Part shown: positions 36,842-44,845 of the stretch, piece by piece
Layout of the letters: each line of letters begins with the position of its first letter
How positions within the stretch are numbered: the first letter of the stretch is position 1
Assembly (NCBI GenBank): GCA_036804505.1
Contig: DAIRSI010000005.1
Location: 75,497 to 139,496, forward strand
DNA: 64,000 nucleotides
DNA from: Phocaeicola_A sp036804505
Lineage (GTDB): Bacteria > Bacteroidota > Bacteroidia > Bacteroidales > Bacteroidaceae
Direction of reading: 5' to 3'
Position numbers and translations under genes: made by a program
Notes under the pieces: generated by a model
The model's input: only the letters and a program-made list of their open reading frames with translations
Told to the model about the DNA's origin: nothing
The model's database searches: none

Positions 36842-38774
36842 TTACAGAATTCGTCTGATGGTATCTTTACTGTATTCATCAAAAATCTGGTCGAAGTTGT
36901 CCGCCACGTTGTCCTGTGCCAGCGAGCTGTCACGCATCACGAAGTAATAGGGTTTCTGCTGGGCTATCTCTTTGATGACCTCTTCATTCACTTTCTCATC
37001 GAAGCAAGCTATCAAATAACCGTCGCTCACCACATAAACGTCTTTTCCTGCTATCTGCTTCTTGTCTATTTGGGCAGAGAGTTCTATGCCCAGTTCAAGC
37101 ATGGTTTGGAAAAGCAAATCCTCGTCTGTACGGTCTTCCTTAATGTTTTCATCGAACAGAGACTTCTCATCAAATTCCACGGGCGTGTAATATACATCAT
37201 TCATATTACTGCTGTCGAGTTTAAGGACACGGAAACCTGTGTCGAGTTTGGCCGCTTTATCTTCTTTATCATCAAACAAACCCGCCTCTTGCTGCTTGGC
37301 TGTCAGTTCTTCCTTGATTTTCTTTCCTGCTCGACGAATGCGCTCCTTGCCGATTTCGCAGATGTTCTTATAGCCGGCTTTATAAGCTTCGCTTTTTTCA
37401 TCTGTTTGTTCAGGGAGTTGCACCATGATGAATTTACGTTTGCCACCGTCTTCGGAATTGAGCTGCATTACGGCATGGGCTGTTGTGGCAGAACCGGAAA
37501 AGAAATCAAGTACTATTGATTCCTTATCAAGATTTGCTATAGTCAATAATAATCTTATAAGACGAACCGGTTTTGGACCATCAAAAACGCCAATACCATC
37601 AAATAGAGCTTTAGTTTCTTGTTTCCCTTCTTGATTATGTCCCCCTTCTGTATGAAAAATAATTGAATTAGGTCTTAATCCATCTTGAACTTCTGATAAA
37701 AAAGTTTTTAACCGAGGTGTGCCATCACCATTTTTTCCGAACCAAATGCGGTTATCCTCAACAAGTTCCGCAAATTTCGTCTCATTTACACTCCAAAATC
37801 TACCACTTGGTGGAGCTACAATTCTACCACTTGGAGTTGTTATATTATATAATAAACTATTTGAACCTGACTTAGCAGATAACACAACCGAAGCCCATGC
37901 ACCTCTTGCATCTTTATCTGGATTAGAGTATCCATCTGGGATTTCTTCTATACGTGGCAATAATCCAATCTTCCAACCTTTATCATTTTTAAGTATCGAA
38001 TTTTTTGCATAGCATAAGATATGATCATGCATAGTAGAAAAGTACTTGGCATCATTGGCTCTTGAAAATTTTTTTTGCCATATAATATTCGAAACAAAAT
38101 TGTCTTCACCAAAAACTTCATCACAAACCTTTCTCAAATTTTCGACCTCATTATCATCAATAGAAATAAACATCACTCCATCGTCTGTGAGCAAGTCTCT
38201 TGCCACTTTCAGTCGTGGATAAATCATATTGAGCCAATCAGTATGGAAACGTCCATTACTCTCAGCATTCGTTACAAGTCGATTACCTTCCTCATCCTCT
38301 TGTCCACTATTATGGACATATTCATCTGACTTTTGTGCGAAGTTATCATTATATACAAAGTCATTACCCGTGTTATAGGGTGGGTCAATATAAATCATCT
38401 TCACCTTGCCGAGATAATCCTCGCGCAACAGTTTCAGAACTTCGAGATTATCACCCTCAATATAGAGATTCTGTGTATTGTCGAAGTCCACACTTTCCTC
38501 ACGGCAAGGACGCAGCGTATCGGTAGTCGGTGTATTGGCTAAACGGATGGCATTGCGCTTATCCGGCCAGGTGAACTGGTAGCGCTCCTCAGGTCCTTCC
38601 ACAATATCTTTGGATAGTTCCTGCCGCAACTGGTCGAAATCGATTTTATAGGTGGTTTTACCCCCCCCCCATTAACATTTCTTTGCATTCCGTAACACAA
38701 TTGGGGAATAGTTTAGCTATCTTACTTATGTTATTTTGAACGCCATCCATTGTCTGCATTTTAAGTTGTTCCAT
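36842..38774 (-). CDS. Type III DNA methyltransferase (Mod), phase-variable, out of frame in this sequence
   Basis: Beta-class N6-adenine methyltransferase that gives the type III system its specificity. The natural start is the ATG at 38774, one base after the rhuM stop. From there translation reads MEQLKMQTMDGVQNNISKIA..., reaches ten G at 38661-38670 and stops at once (38 residues). Removing one G (or adding two) joins it to the long frame, giving a 643-residue protein reading MGGGKTTYKIDFDQLRQELS across the join. That N-terminus matches what I know of the family. DPPYNTG is at 130-136 and motif I (FFSGSATT) comes later, the beta-class order. The region in between, at about 37510-38330, is more AT-rich and is the target-recognition part. 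A TTG at 38629 could give a shortened protein, but only as an artefact of the shift. Confidence 0.9.
38661..38670 (-). repeat. Homopolymeric G10 tract (phase-variation switch) in mod
   Basis: A run of ten C on the plus strand, ten G in the coding sense, 105 bases into mod. With ten G the frame ends at TAA right after the tract; nine or twelve G restore the full reading frame. Slipped-strand change in such tracts switches type III mod genes in several other bacteria. Confidence 0.85.
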
Positions 38775-38775
38775 A

Positions 38776-39795
38776 TCAATCTGTATTATTATCTAATTTT
38801 TGTTTATTTCCACCTTTATTCTTTGCCTTCTTTTCAAGCTGTTTGATGGTATCAAGGTATGCCTGCTCTACAGGAGAGACCGTCTTCACCTGATACTTTC
38901 TGTATTCCTTTAAAGCCTTGTCCATTGCTTCCTGATGACTCACGCCGCCTGCATCCGCCAACAGCTCCTCACCAGTTGAAGACAGAATATTATCCAACTG
39001 CTGAATATAATCATTCATATACATGGGTTTATGCCGCATAGCCTGTATTTCGGCAAAGTCAAAATATCCCGATACGAGATTATTCAGGATTTTCAGTTCA
39101 TCCGCCGAAAGGTAATTCTTGGCTATCTTGATATCATTGATGGTAGGTATATCACCTTTGAATGTCGTTAGTCCCATAAAAGGCTTGTCTGAGTCAGCAC
39201 GCTCATAGATGATTTCGGCAGCAGTATGACCGTGTGCAGCATAGTGCAATTTGTTCTGGACTATCTTGAAGAACTTGACGGATAAAGCGGATTTGGGGTC
39301 ATAGTCAGTACTGGTGGCATATAGGTCGAGTACTTGACGATAAAGCACTTTCTCCGATGACCGAATATCTCTGATGCGGTCGAGCAGTTCTTTCCAATAC
39401 GCACCACCTCCCAGATTTTTCAACCGTTCATCATCCATCGTAAAGCCTTTGACAATGTATTCGTGCAACCGTGAGGTAGCCCATTGCCGGAAGCGAGTGC
39501 CTTGAATGGACTTCACCCTATAACCAACAGAGATAATTACATCCAGATTATAGAAATTGGTAGGCTTGGTAGAAAAATCGGAATTTCCGATTTTTCTTTT
39601 TGTCTTGTCCTCTTCAAGTTCCTTTTCTTCATAAATATTAAGGACATGCTCGTTGATTGTAGATTTTGATTTGCCAAACAATACAGCCATCTGATCCAAT
39701 GAGAGCCAAACAGTTTCGTTTTCCAGTCGAACATCCAATCGAATCTTTCCATCTTCTGATTGGTATATGATGATATCGTTATTATTTTCTTCCAT
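38776..39795 (-). CDS. RhuM family protein
   Basis: A 339-residue protein of the RhuM family, often annotated as virulence protein and very common inside restriction-modification operons. The N-terminus has a helix-turn-helix-like segment (VWLSLDQMAVLFGKSKSTIN), followed by FYNLDVIISVGYRVKSIQG and TRFRQWA, the family core. The C-terminal half has LHYAAHGHTAAEIIYERADS. It may regulate or modulate the RM system; no activity is established. It ends one base before the mod start and begins 6 nt after DUF4391. Confidence 0.93.
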   Translation of the reverse strand: MEENNNDIIIYQSEDGKIRLDVRLENETVWLSLDQMAVLFGKSKSTINEHVLNIYEEKELEEDKTKRKIGNSDFSTKPTNFYNLDVIISVGYRVKSIQGTRFRQWATSRLHEYIVKGFTMDDERLKNLGGGAYWKELLDRIRDIRSSEKVLYRQVLDLYATSTDYDPKSALSVKFFKIVQNKLHYAAHGHTAAEIIYERADSDKPFMGLTTFKGDIPTINDIKIAKNYLSADELKILNNLVSGYFDFAEIQAMRHKPMYMNDYIQQLDNILSSTGEELLADAGGVSHQEAMDKALKEYRKYQVKTVSPVEQAYLDTIKQLEKKAKNKGGNKQKLDNNTD

Positions 39796-39801
39796 AAAAC
39801 T

Positions 39802-40452
39802 CTATTTCAATAATTTTTTTAGTTCTATAATCTGTTGATGCAGCTCATATTTCTTACGGGTCTGCTTCTCTGTCCTGCAGCGTTTCTCCAATGCCTCTAT
39901 CTGCTTTTGCAGTTGCACCATCTCCTTGCGGTCTGCTGCAGCCTGTTCATACTCACTTTCTTCATGGGTATTCAACCCAGATATCTGTCCGAGCAGACTT
40001 CCATAGATATGGTCCATCGTCTGACCATCCAATTGCAGATGCACCTCAGACAGTTTCACATCCCTCTGCCACTCACTTACACCTCGCGTCCATTTCTCTT
40101 CACCCTTCACCATCGTCATTGTCTTATGATGCATGAGCAAATCAATGTGCCCGCTATATTCTATGATGAACAGGGTATGACGTGGTAATAAACCATCCAT
40201 CCCACAGAACGGATTGATACTATAATGGTTCATCTTCATTCGGCAGAGAAATACATCTATCTCGTGAACTTTCTCTCCATCGGCTACATTCATCGTAGCC
40301 GACGTGAGCTTATATAACCACGTAATGGTATCAAACTCGTTAGTAAGCAAATCCTTCATCCATGACTGTTCTTTGCTTCGCCCATAGAATGCTTTCTTAG
40401 GCACATTCTTATCAACGATCGTCGATTGTGGGAAGTTTAATATATTCTCCAT
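39802..40452 (-). CDS. DUF4391 family protein
   Basis: A 216-residue cytoplasmic protein of the DUF4391 family. It starts MENILNFPQSTIVDKNVPKK, has LLTNEFDTITWLYKLTSATMN, and ends in a coiled-coil (MVQLQKQIEALEKRC). Function unknown; in my knowledge the family is found with SNF2-type helicases and type III-like RM genes. It lies 3 nt after the helicase gene. Confidence 0.88.
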   Translation of the reverse strand: MENILNFPQSTIVDKNVPKKAFYGRSKEQSWMKDLLTNEFDTITWLYKLTSATMNVADGEKVHEIDVFLCRMKMNHYSINPFCGMDGLLPRHTLFIIEYSGHIDLLMHHKTMTMVKGEEKWTRGVSEWQRDVKLSEVHLQLDGQTMDHIYGSLLGQISGLNTHEESEYEQAAADRKEMVQLQKQIEALEKRCRTEKQTRKKYELHQQIIELKKLLK

Positions 40453-40455
40453 CAG

Positions 40456-43400
40456 CTATTTAATCACTAAGAATGTTATCAACTCAAAGTCATCCAGCCC
40501 TCTAATATCACCTTGCAAGGCAGTTGTCTCTCCTGAAGAGAAAAGACTATCAATATCTCTTTCTTCCTTGACGGAGATGATGCTGCTGATAGCTTGCTGC
40601 AGCAAGTCACTGTAATGACGCATATCCTTGCCGTCCTTTGTTTCGCGATTGAACTGACGGCAGAGCTCCTTAATGGGCTGAGATTTACCTTTACATACAT
40701 GGCGCATGATGTCAAGCAACTTTTTGGGCGACAGATGGTCGCACAACACTTCACCCTCATCTGACAGATAGACCATATAAAAAGGATGTATTTGATTGGT
40801 CTTGCCGATGTTGACTGAATTGTCGCGATTTTTCAGAATATAAATTATACCAGACTTCACTTCTTCACTATGTGGCACCACAGCACTCATACCATGTGGG
40901 GTATGTTCTATGTCGTGATTTTCTTTCATATAAGCTAACAGATCGAGGCGAAACTCATTCAGTCCCAAATCCATGATATTCACGCTGGTGTCCATATCCT
41001 CCATATCCACTACCTCTTCCTGCAGTCGCCGGAGTTGGTTCTTGCGATATTCCAAATCTCCCTTTTCATTGGCAGACAATAGATTGTCATCACCCGTAGA
41101 GGTAAGGATCGTAGCTTTCATGCGCGATTCCACACGACCCTTCAGCTGAATGTAGTCATCCAGTTCCATATCAGGCCAGTAGTTCACTAACTGTATCACT
41201 GCATTTTTGGAACCGATACGGTCTATACGTCCGAAGCGCTGAATGATGCGCACTGGATTCCAATGGATATCATAGTTGATGAGATAATCACAATCTTGAA
41301 GGTTCTGTCCCTCAGATATACAGTCGGTTCCTATCAAGACATCTATATCTTCTTTTGCATCTGGATATAGAGCGTCTCGGTCTTTTGATTGAGGTGAAAA
41401 GTAAGTCAGCACTTCATTGAAACCGAGGTGGAATTTCGGGATAGTACATTTACCATCTGTACTGCCTGTAATCAGTGCCACGTGCATTCCGCAATCACGA
41501 TGTATCTGTTCTGTCAACTGTTCATAAAGATAATCAGCCGTATCAGAGAAGGCAGTGAAGATAAGCACCTTCTTATTGTTACCATTGATGGGATGTTGGA
41601 ACTTATCTTTCAGGTCTGCAATCAGTTGCTGCAGTTTGGAGTCATGTTCGGGCGTGATATCCTTCAGCATCAGCAGCAGAAGTCCCAGTATATCCAAATC
41701 GGCTTTCAAGTCCCTGCGCCAGGAAACATAGTCCATATCGTGAAGATTGATTTTCGACTTTCGCCCTACAAAAGGGTCATTGTCGCTATCTTCATTATCA
41801 AAATCAAAATCGCTGAACTCAGCTATTCTTACGGTTTCACCTGTATGAGTCTTCTCATAATTGTCAATGGCCTCGACAGAATCATTAAGGAAAGTCTTGA
41901 TACGAGATAAGGTGAGACGGAATGAATTGACACTGCTCTCCAATCGTTTCAGTAGATTCGTGGCCATCAACTGGCGCATTCCCTTCTCACGACCATAAAT
42001 GCTGATACCGGAGCCCTCAAAATCCAACTCGTATTTCGACTTCTTGGACGGAAGAATATATAGCGAGGGCGTATAAATAGACAGATTCAGCAGATTCAAT
42101 TGCTCGGAAATCTCTGAAAATGTGATGGAGTCGTTCAGGTCAGTCAACTTCGGACGACGGGATATAGGCGGTAGACGTTTAGGGAACTGACCGATGTCTG
42201 TAGTATCATAATATTTCATGATGTGACTACGACTTCTGGCAATAGTCACCGCATCCAACACCTGGAAAAAATCAAAATTCAAACTGTCCAATAATCGTTC
42301 TGTGGTTCTCATTACCGGTTCAAGACGCGACCATCGCGTATAAGCTATTTGAGCATCACGAAATATCTGATTAATGTCTTTGGTAGTATCTAGTTGAGCA
42401 TTGATAGCTTCTGCCTGTCCCTCGTATGCCAGTTGCACTTGGTTCTTCAGATCGTTAAAACGGTTGTTTACAGGAGTGGCGCTCAGCATCAGCACCTTTG
42501 TTCTGACACCGGCACGAATCACCTTGTTCATCAGTTTGGCATATCTATTTTCCTTGAAATCATCCACATCATCATCGCTATCATATTTTCCGCCATTGCG
42601 GAAGTTATGGCTCTCATCTATCACGATCAAGTCATAGTTACCCCAATTGATATGCGCCAAATCCAGACCATTGCTCAATCCCCTTTCTCGGGAAAGGTCA
42701 GAATGAAACAGAATATCATAGCGCAATCGGTCTGCAGCAATCGGATTATTCTTATAATTGCTGCGAAACGTCATCCAATTATCATTCAGCTTTTTCGGAC
42801 AGAGCACCAATACACTCTTGTTGCGATTCTCGTAATACTTGATGACCGCAAGAGCCGTGAAAGTCTTACCAAGACCTACGCTGTCAGCTAGGATACAACC
42901 ATTGTATTTCTCTAGTTTGTTGATAATGGCAAGTGCGGCATCACGCTGGAAATTATAGAGCTTCTTCCAGATAACACTGCTATGAAATCCCGTCTTCTCA
43001 TTGGGCAACACATCTTCTGAAACATCTTCCAGAAACTCATTGAATATATTGTAGAGTGCTACAAAGTATATAAACTCTGGAGTGTTTTCTTTATATACAG
43101 TCTCGATATTCTCAAGAACTATATCCGTTACATCAGAAAATTTTTCTTTATCATTCCATAACTGATTGAACCCACGAAGGAAACTGTCCGTTGCCTTTGT
43201 GGAAGGAAAGCCCATACTCATAGGGCAGATATTATTACCACGCTCACAACCCAGTTCGGTAGTTGTAAACTCATTGAAAGGCATGTAAGTGTAGGTATCG
43301 TCGTCTTCACTCATATTCATAAAATTGTTGAGCATGCCCTCTGATACATTGGTCTTAAATTGAACCTTACGACGAATCCAGTCGGCACATTCACGGGCAA

Positions 43401-43707
43401 CAGCACGTTGGGAAAGCTGGTTACGCAGTCGGATTTCGAACTCAGAGCCGTAAAGGTTGCGCTCACGATTGAGCTTCGGAATATAAAACTCCCGCTGTTG
43501 CTTGGCGGCCTTTCCTTGATTGAAAGTAGGAGAAGTAAAGATGAAACGCAGTTCATTAATTTGCTCCAATTCATCTTTCAATGCTTCGTAAGCATATATG
43601 GAGAAACTGGCAGCGGCTATGGAAAGCTTGCTCTTTGAGGTTAAAGAGACTTTCAAATCATCGATGACCCTTTCCGTAATATTATTGAACTGTTTAGGAT
43701 TTCTCAT
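40456..43707 (-). CDS. SNF2-type helicase, first gene of the RM operon
   Basis: A 1083-residue SF2 helicase. Residues 1-240 form a separate N-terminal region whose first part (SIAAASFSIYAYEALKDEL, LRFIFTSPTF) is like the phospholipase-D-type domain often fused to such helicases; this is a suggestion only. Walker A is ADSVGLGKT (274-282), motif II DESH (364-367), motif III LMLSATPVNNR, and motif VI QRFGRIDRIGS near 825. The helicase C-terminal lobe is followed by about 200 residues with no recognised domain. It probably moves along DNA as part of the defence complex. The -7 element TATATTTG lies 66 nt upstream of the start. Confidence 0.92.
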   Translation of the reverse strand: MRNPKQFNNITERVIDDLKVSLTSKSKLSIAAASFSIYAYEALKDELEQINELRFIFTSPTFNQGKAAKQQREFYIPKLNRERNLYGSEFEIRLRNQLSQRAVARECADWIRRKVQFKTNVSEGMLNNFMNMSEDDDTYTYMPFNEFTTTELGCERGNNICPMSMGFPSTKATDSFLRGFNQLWNDKEKFSDVTDIVLENIETVYKENTPEFIYFVALYNIFNEFLEDVSEDVLPNEKTGFHSSVIWKKLYNFQRDAALAIINKLEKYNGCILADSVGLGKTFTALAVIKYYENRNKSVLVLCPKKLNDNWMTFRSNYKNNPIAADRLRYDILFHSDLSRERGLSNGLDLAHINWGNYDLIVIDESHNFRNGGKYDSDDDVDDFKENRYAKLMNKVIRAGVRTKVLMLSATPVNNRFNDLKNQVQLAYEGQAEAINAQLDTTKDINQIFRDAQIAYTRWSRLEPVMRTTERLLDSLNFDFFQVLDAVTIARSRSHIMKYYDTTDIGQFPKRLPPISRRPKLTDLNDSITFSEISEQLNLLNLSIYTPSLYILPSKKSKYELDFEGSGISIYGREKGMRQLMATNLLKRLESSVNSFRLTLSRIKTFLNDSVEAIDNYEKTHTGETVRIAEFSDFDFDNEDSDNDPFVGRKSKINLHDMDYVSWRRDLKADLDILGLLLLMLKDITPEHDSKLQQLIADLKDKFQHPINGNNKKVLIFTAFSDTADYLYEQLTEQIHRDCGMHVALITGSTDGKCTIPKFHLGFNEVLTYFSPQSKDRDALYPDAKEDIDVLIGTDCISEGQNLQDCDYLINYDIHWNPVRIIQRFGRIDRIGSKNAVIQLVNYWPDMELDDYIQLKGRVESRMKATILTSTGDDNLLSANEKGDLEYRKNQLRRLQEEVVDMEDMDTSVNIMDLGLNEFRLDLLAYMKENHDIEHTPHGMSAVVPHSEEVKSGIIYILKNRDNSVNIGKTNQIHPFYMVYLSDEGEVLCDHLSPKKLLDIMRHVCKGKSQPIKELCRQFNRETKDGKDMRHYSDLLQQAISSIISVKEERDIDSLFSSGETTALQGDIRGLDDFELITFLVIK

Positions 43708-43772
43708 CTTTTTATTATTTATTCTGGTTTAGCCATTTCCTGCTATTTGTCATTTCTGTCATTCTTTAATTG

Positions 43773-43780
43773 CAAATATA
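43773..43780 (-). promoter_or_regulatory. -7 promoter element of the five-gene RM operon
   Basis: TATATTTG on the minus strand, full match to TAnnTTTG, about 66 nt before the helicase ATG. No other strong promoter is seen inside the operon, whose gaps are 1-13 nt. Confidence 0.6.
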
Positions 43781-43951
43781 GGTATTTTTTCCTAACTATT
43801 CTCACGTATTGATGGATTGTTTCAGTCAAAAATCAAAAAGTCAAAGCTCATACCATCATCTTATCGTCATGCAACATCGATAATAAGCAAAAAAGAGAAA
43901 CGCCCTACTAAAAATTCACTTTGTTTCTCCCCAACAAAAAAAATGAAAAAG

Positions 43952-44053
43952 CATTCCAACCATTCTAACTTTTCTCTCCATCCATCTACAAATCAATAAG
44001 ATACGAGTTAGAATGCTACCCAAAACACATTCTAACTCATTCCAACCATTCTA
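43952..44053. repeat. Iteron-like CATTCYAAC repeats upstream of the HU-VapE promoter
   Basis: The 9-mer CATTCYAAC occurs six times here: 43952, 43961, 44005 (inverted), 44026, 44036 and 44045. Two copies of the tandem 18-mer CATTCCAACCATTCTAAC are at 43952-43969 and 44036-44053, exactly 84 bp apart. The array ends 12 bp before the -33 element of the HU-VapE promoter. Three more copies lie just after vapE (46303, 46327, 46374). The bases 43781-43951 show no gene. Confidence 0.7.
44003..44036. repeat. 11-bp perfect inverted repeat
   Basis: GAGTTAGAATG pairs with CATTCTAACTC around a 12-nt loop. It is built from two CATTCTAAC units in opposite orientation, inside the iteron array. Confidence 0.7.
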
Positions 44054-44064
44054 ACTCCTTCCGG

Positions 44065-44096
44065 GATTTGCATAATTGGATTTTTTTCCGTATCTT
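44065..44096 (+). promoter_or_regulatory. Promoter of the HU-VapE operon
   Basis: TTTG (44065-44068), 20 bp, TATCTTTA (44089-44096, one mismatch to TAnnTTTG). Predicted transcription start near 44103, so the large hairpin at 44110-44175 lies at the very 5' end of the RNA. Confidence 0.6.
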
Positions 44097-44109
44097 TACG
44101 ACATAAAAG

Positions 44110-44175
44110 TCATCTGCTGCATAGCAGACAAATATCCGATTACCAGCGGATAATAGTCTGCTATGCAGCAGATGA
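44110..44175 (+). promoter_or_regulatory. Large leader hairpin (20-bp perfect stem) before the HU-like gene
   Basis: TCATCTGCTGCATAGCAGAC (44110-44129) is the exact reverse complement of 44156-44175. Inside it TATCCG (44133-44138) pairs with CGGATA (44147-44152). The result is a long, almost uninterrupted stem-loop placed in the 5' leader about 58 nt before the ATG at 44234. A further GCAGATGA copy follows at 44190-44197. Confidence 0.75.
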
Positions 44176-44233
44176 TTATCTGATAATAAGCAGATGAAAA
44201 ATTAATAATATAAATCTTAAAAACAAATTGCCA

Positions 44234-44845
44234 ATGGCGAAATATCAGCTTTATGAGAGTGCTGCATTTTCTGCAGCAAGTGACAAAGGAGAAAAATGCA
44301 TCTATGCACGTCCGGTAAACAGTGTAACTTACACCACAGAAGATGCCATCCAAGCCATTCAGGAAAGATGTACACTCACTTCTACAGATGTAGTTGCAGT
44401 AGTGGAAGCTCTTCGTGAATATATACAAAAAGTGTTGAAGAACGGAGACCGGATGAAACTGGACGGATTGGGAACGTTCTCAGTCTCGCTATCCTGCAAG
44501 AAAGAGGAGTCGAAGAAAAAAATACGTGCAAAAGACGTACATTTTGCACAAGTGAATTTCCAGGCTGCCACATCCATGAATCAAGAGCTAAAAAAAATGC
44601 AGCTGGAGCATAGCGAAAAATCACCGAAACAGACTACATCCATCGACGAACGTTGGAATGCTGTCACACAATTTCTTTCCTACAATACGGTAATCACCTC
44701 AACCGATTATCTGAAATTTTCCTTTGTCACACGTTATCGGAGCTACGAAGATTTGAAACAATGGGTCGAAGAAGGAAAACTCACGTGCAAAGGCTCCTCA
44801 CACAGCAAATACTATGTACTCACAAAAAAATCTGATGAACAATGA
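44234..44845 (+). CDS. HU-like DNA-binding protein with C-terminal extension
   Basis: A 203-residue protein. Residues 1-125 match the HU-like domain common in Bacteroidetes (MAKYQLYES, ALREYIQKVLKNGDRMKLDGLGTFSVS). About 75 more residues (ERWNAVTQFLSYNTVITSTDYLKF...) form an extra domain of unknown type, perhaps a small DNA-binding fold. The start is the ATG at 44234; a TTG two codons earlier is less likely. It overlaps vapE by 4 bp (ATGA), so translation is coupled. Expected role is DNA architecture for the neighbouring element. Confidence 0.88.
   Translation: MAKYQLYESAAFSAASDKGEKCIYARPVNSVTYTTEDAIQAIQERCTLTSTDVVAVVEALREYIQKVLKNGDRMKLDGLGTFSVSLSCKKEESKKKIRAKDVHFAQVNFQAATSMNQELKKMQLEHSEKSPKQTTSIDERWNAVTQFLSYNTVITSTDYLKFSFVTRYRSYEDLKQWVEEGKLTCKGSSHSKYYVLTKKSDEQ

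Noticed and set aside
36829..36933. 35-residue N-terminal extension of Res
   Set aside because: It only reads through the end of mod in another frame, while MKFKFKIQQYQTDAV at 36828 is the natural family start.
36761..37519. 252-codon plus-strand frame across the mod/res junction
   Set aside because: Phe/Val/Leu-rich antisense shadow of two conserved genes; no promoter.
36842..38629. TTG at 38629 as the true start of mod
   Set aside because: The frame continues upstream with family-like residues (KTTYKIDFDQ) up to the G tract. The TTG start would drop the conserved N-terminus.
43817..43999. 60-codon plus-strand frame in the helicase/HU gap
   Set aside because: Low-complexity Lys/Ser composition; it runs into the repeat array and has no promoter or conserved feature.
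43952..44053. CRISPR array
   Set aside because: The repeats are only 9-18 bp, partly inverted and tandem, and the spacing is irregular. No cas gene is nearby.
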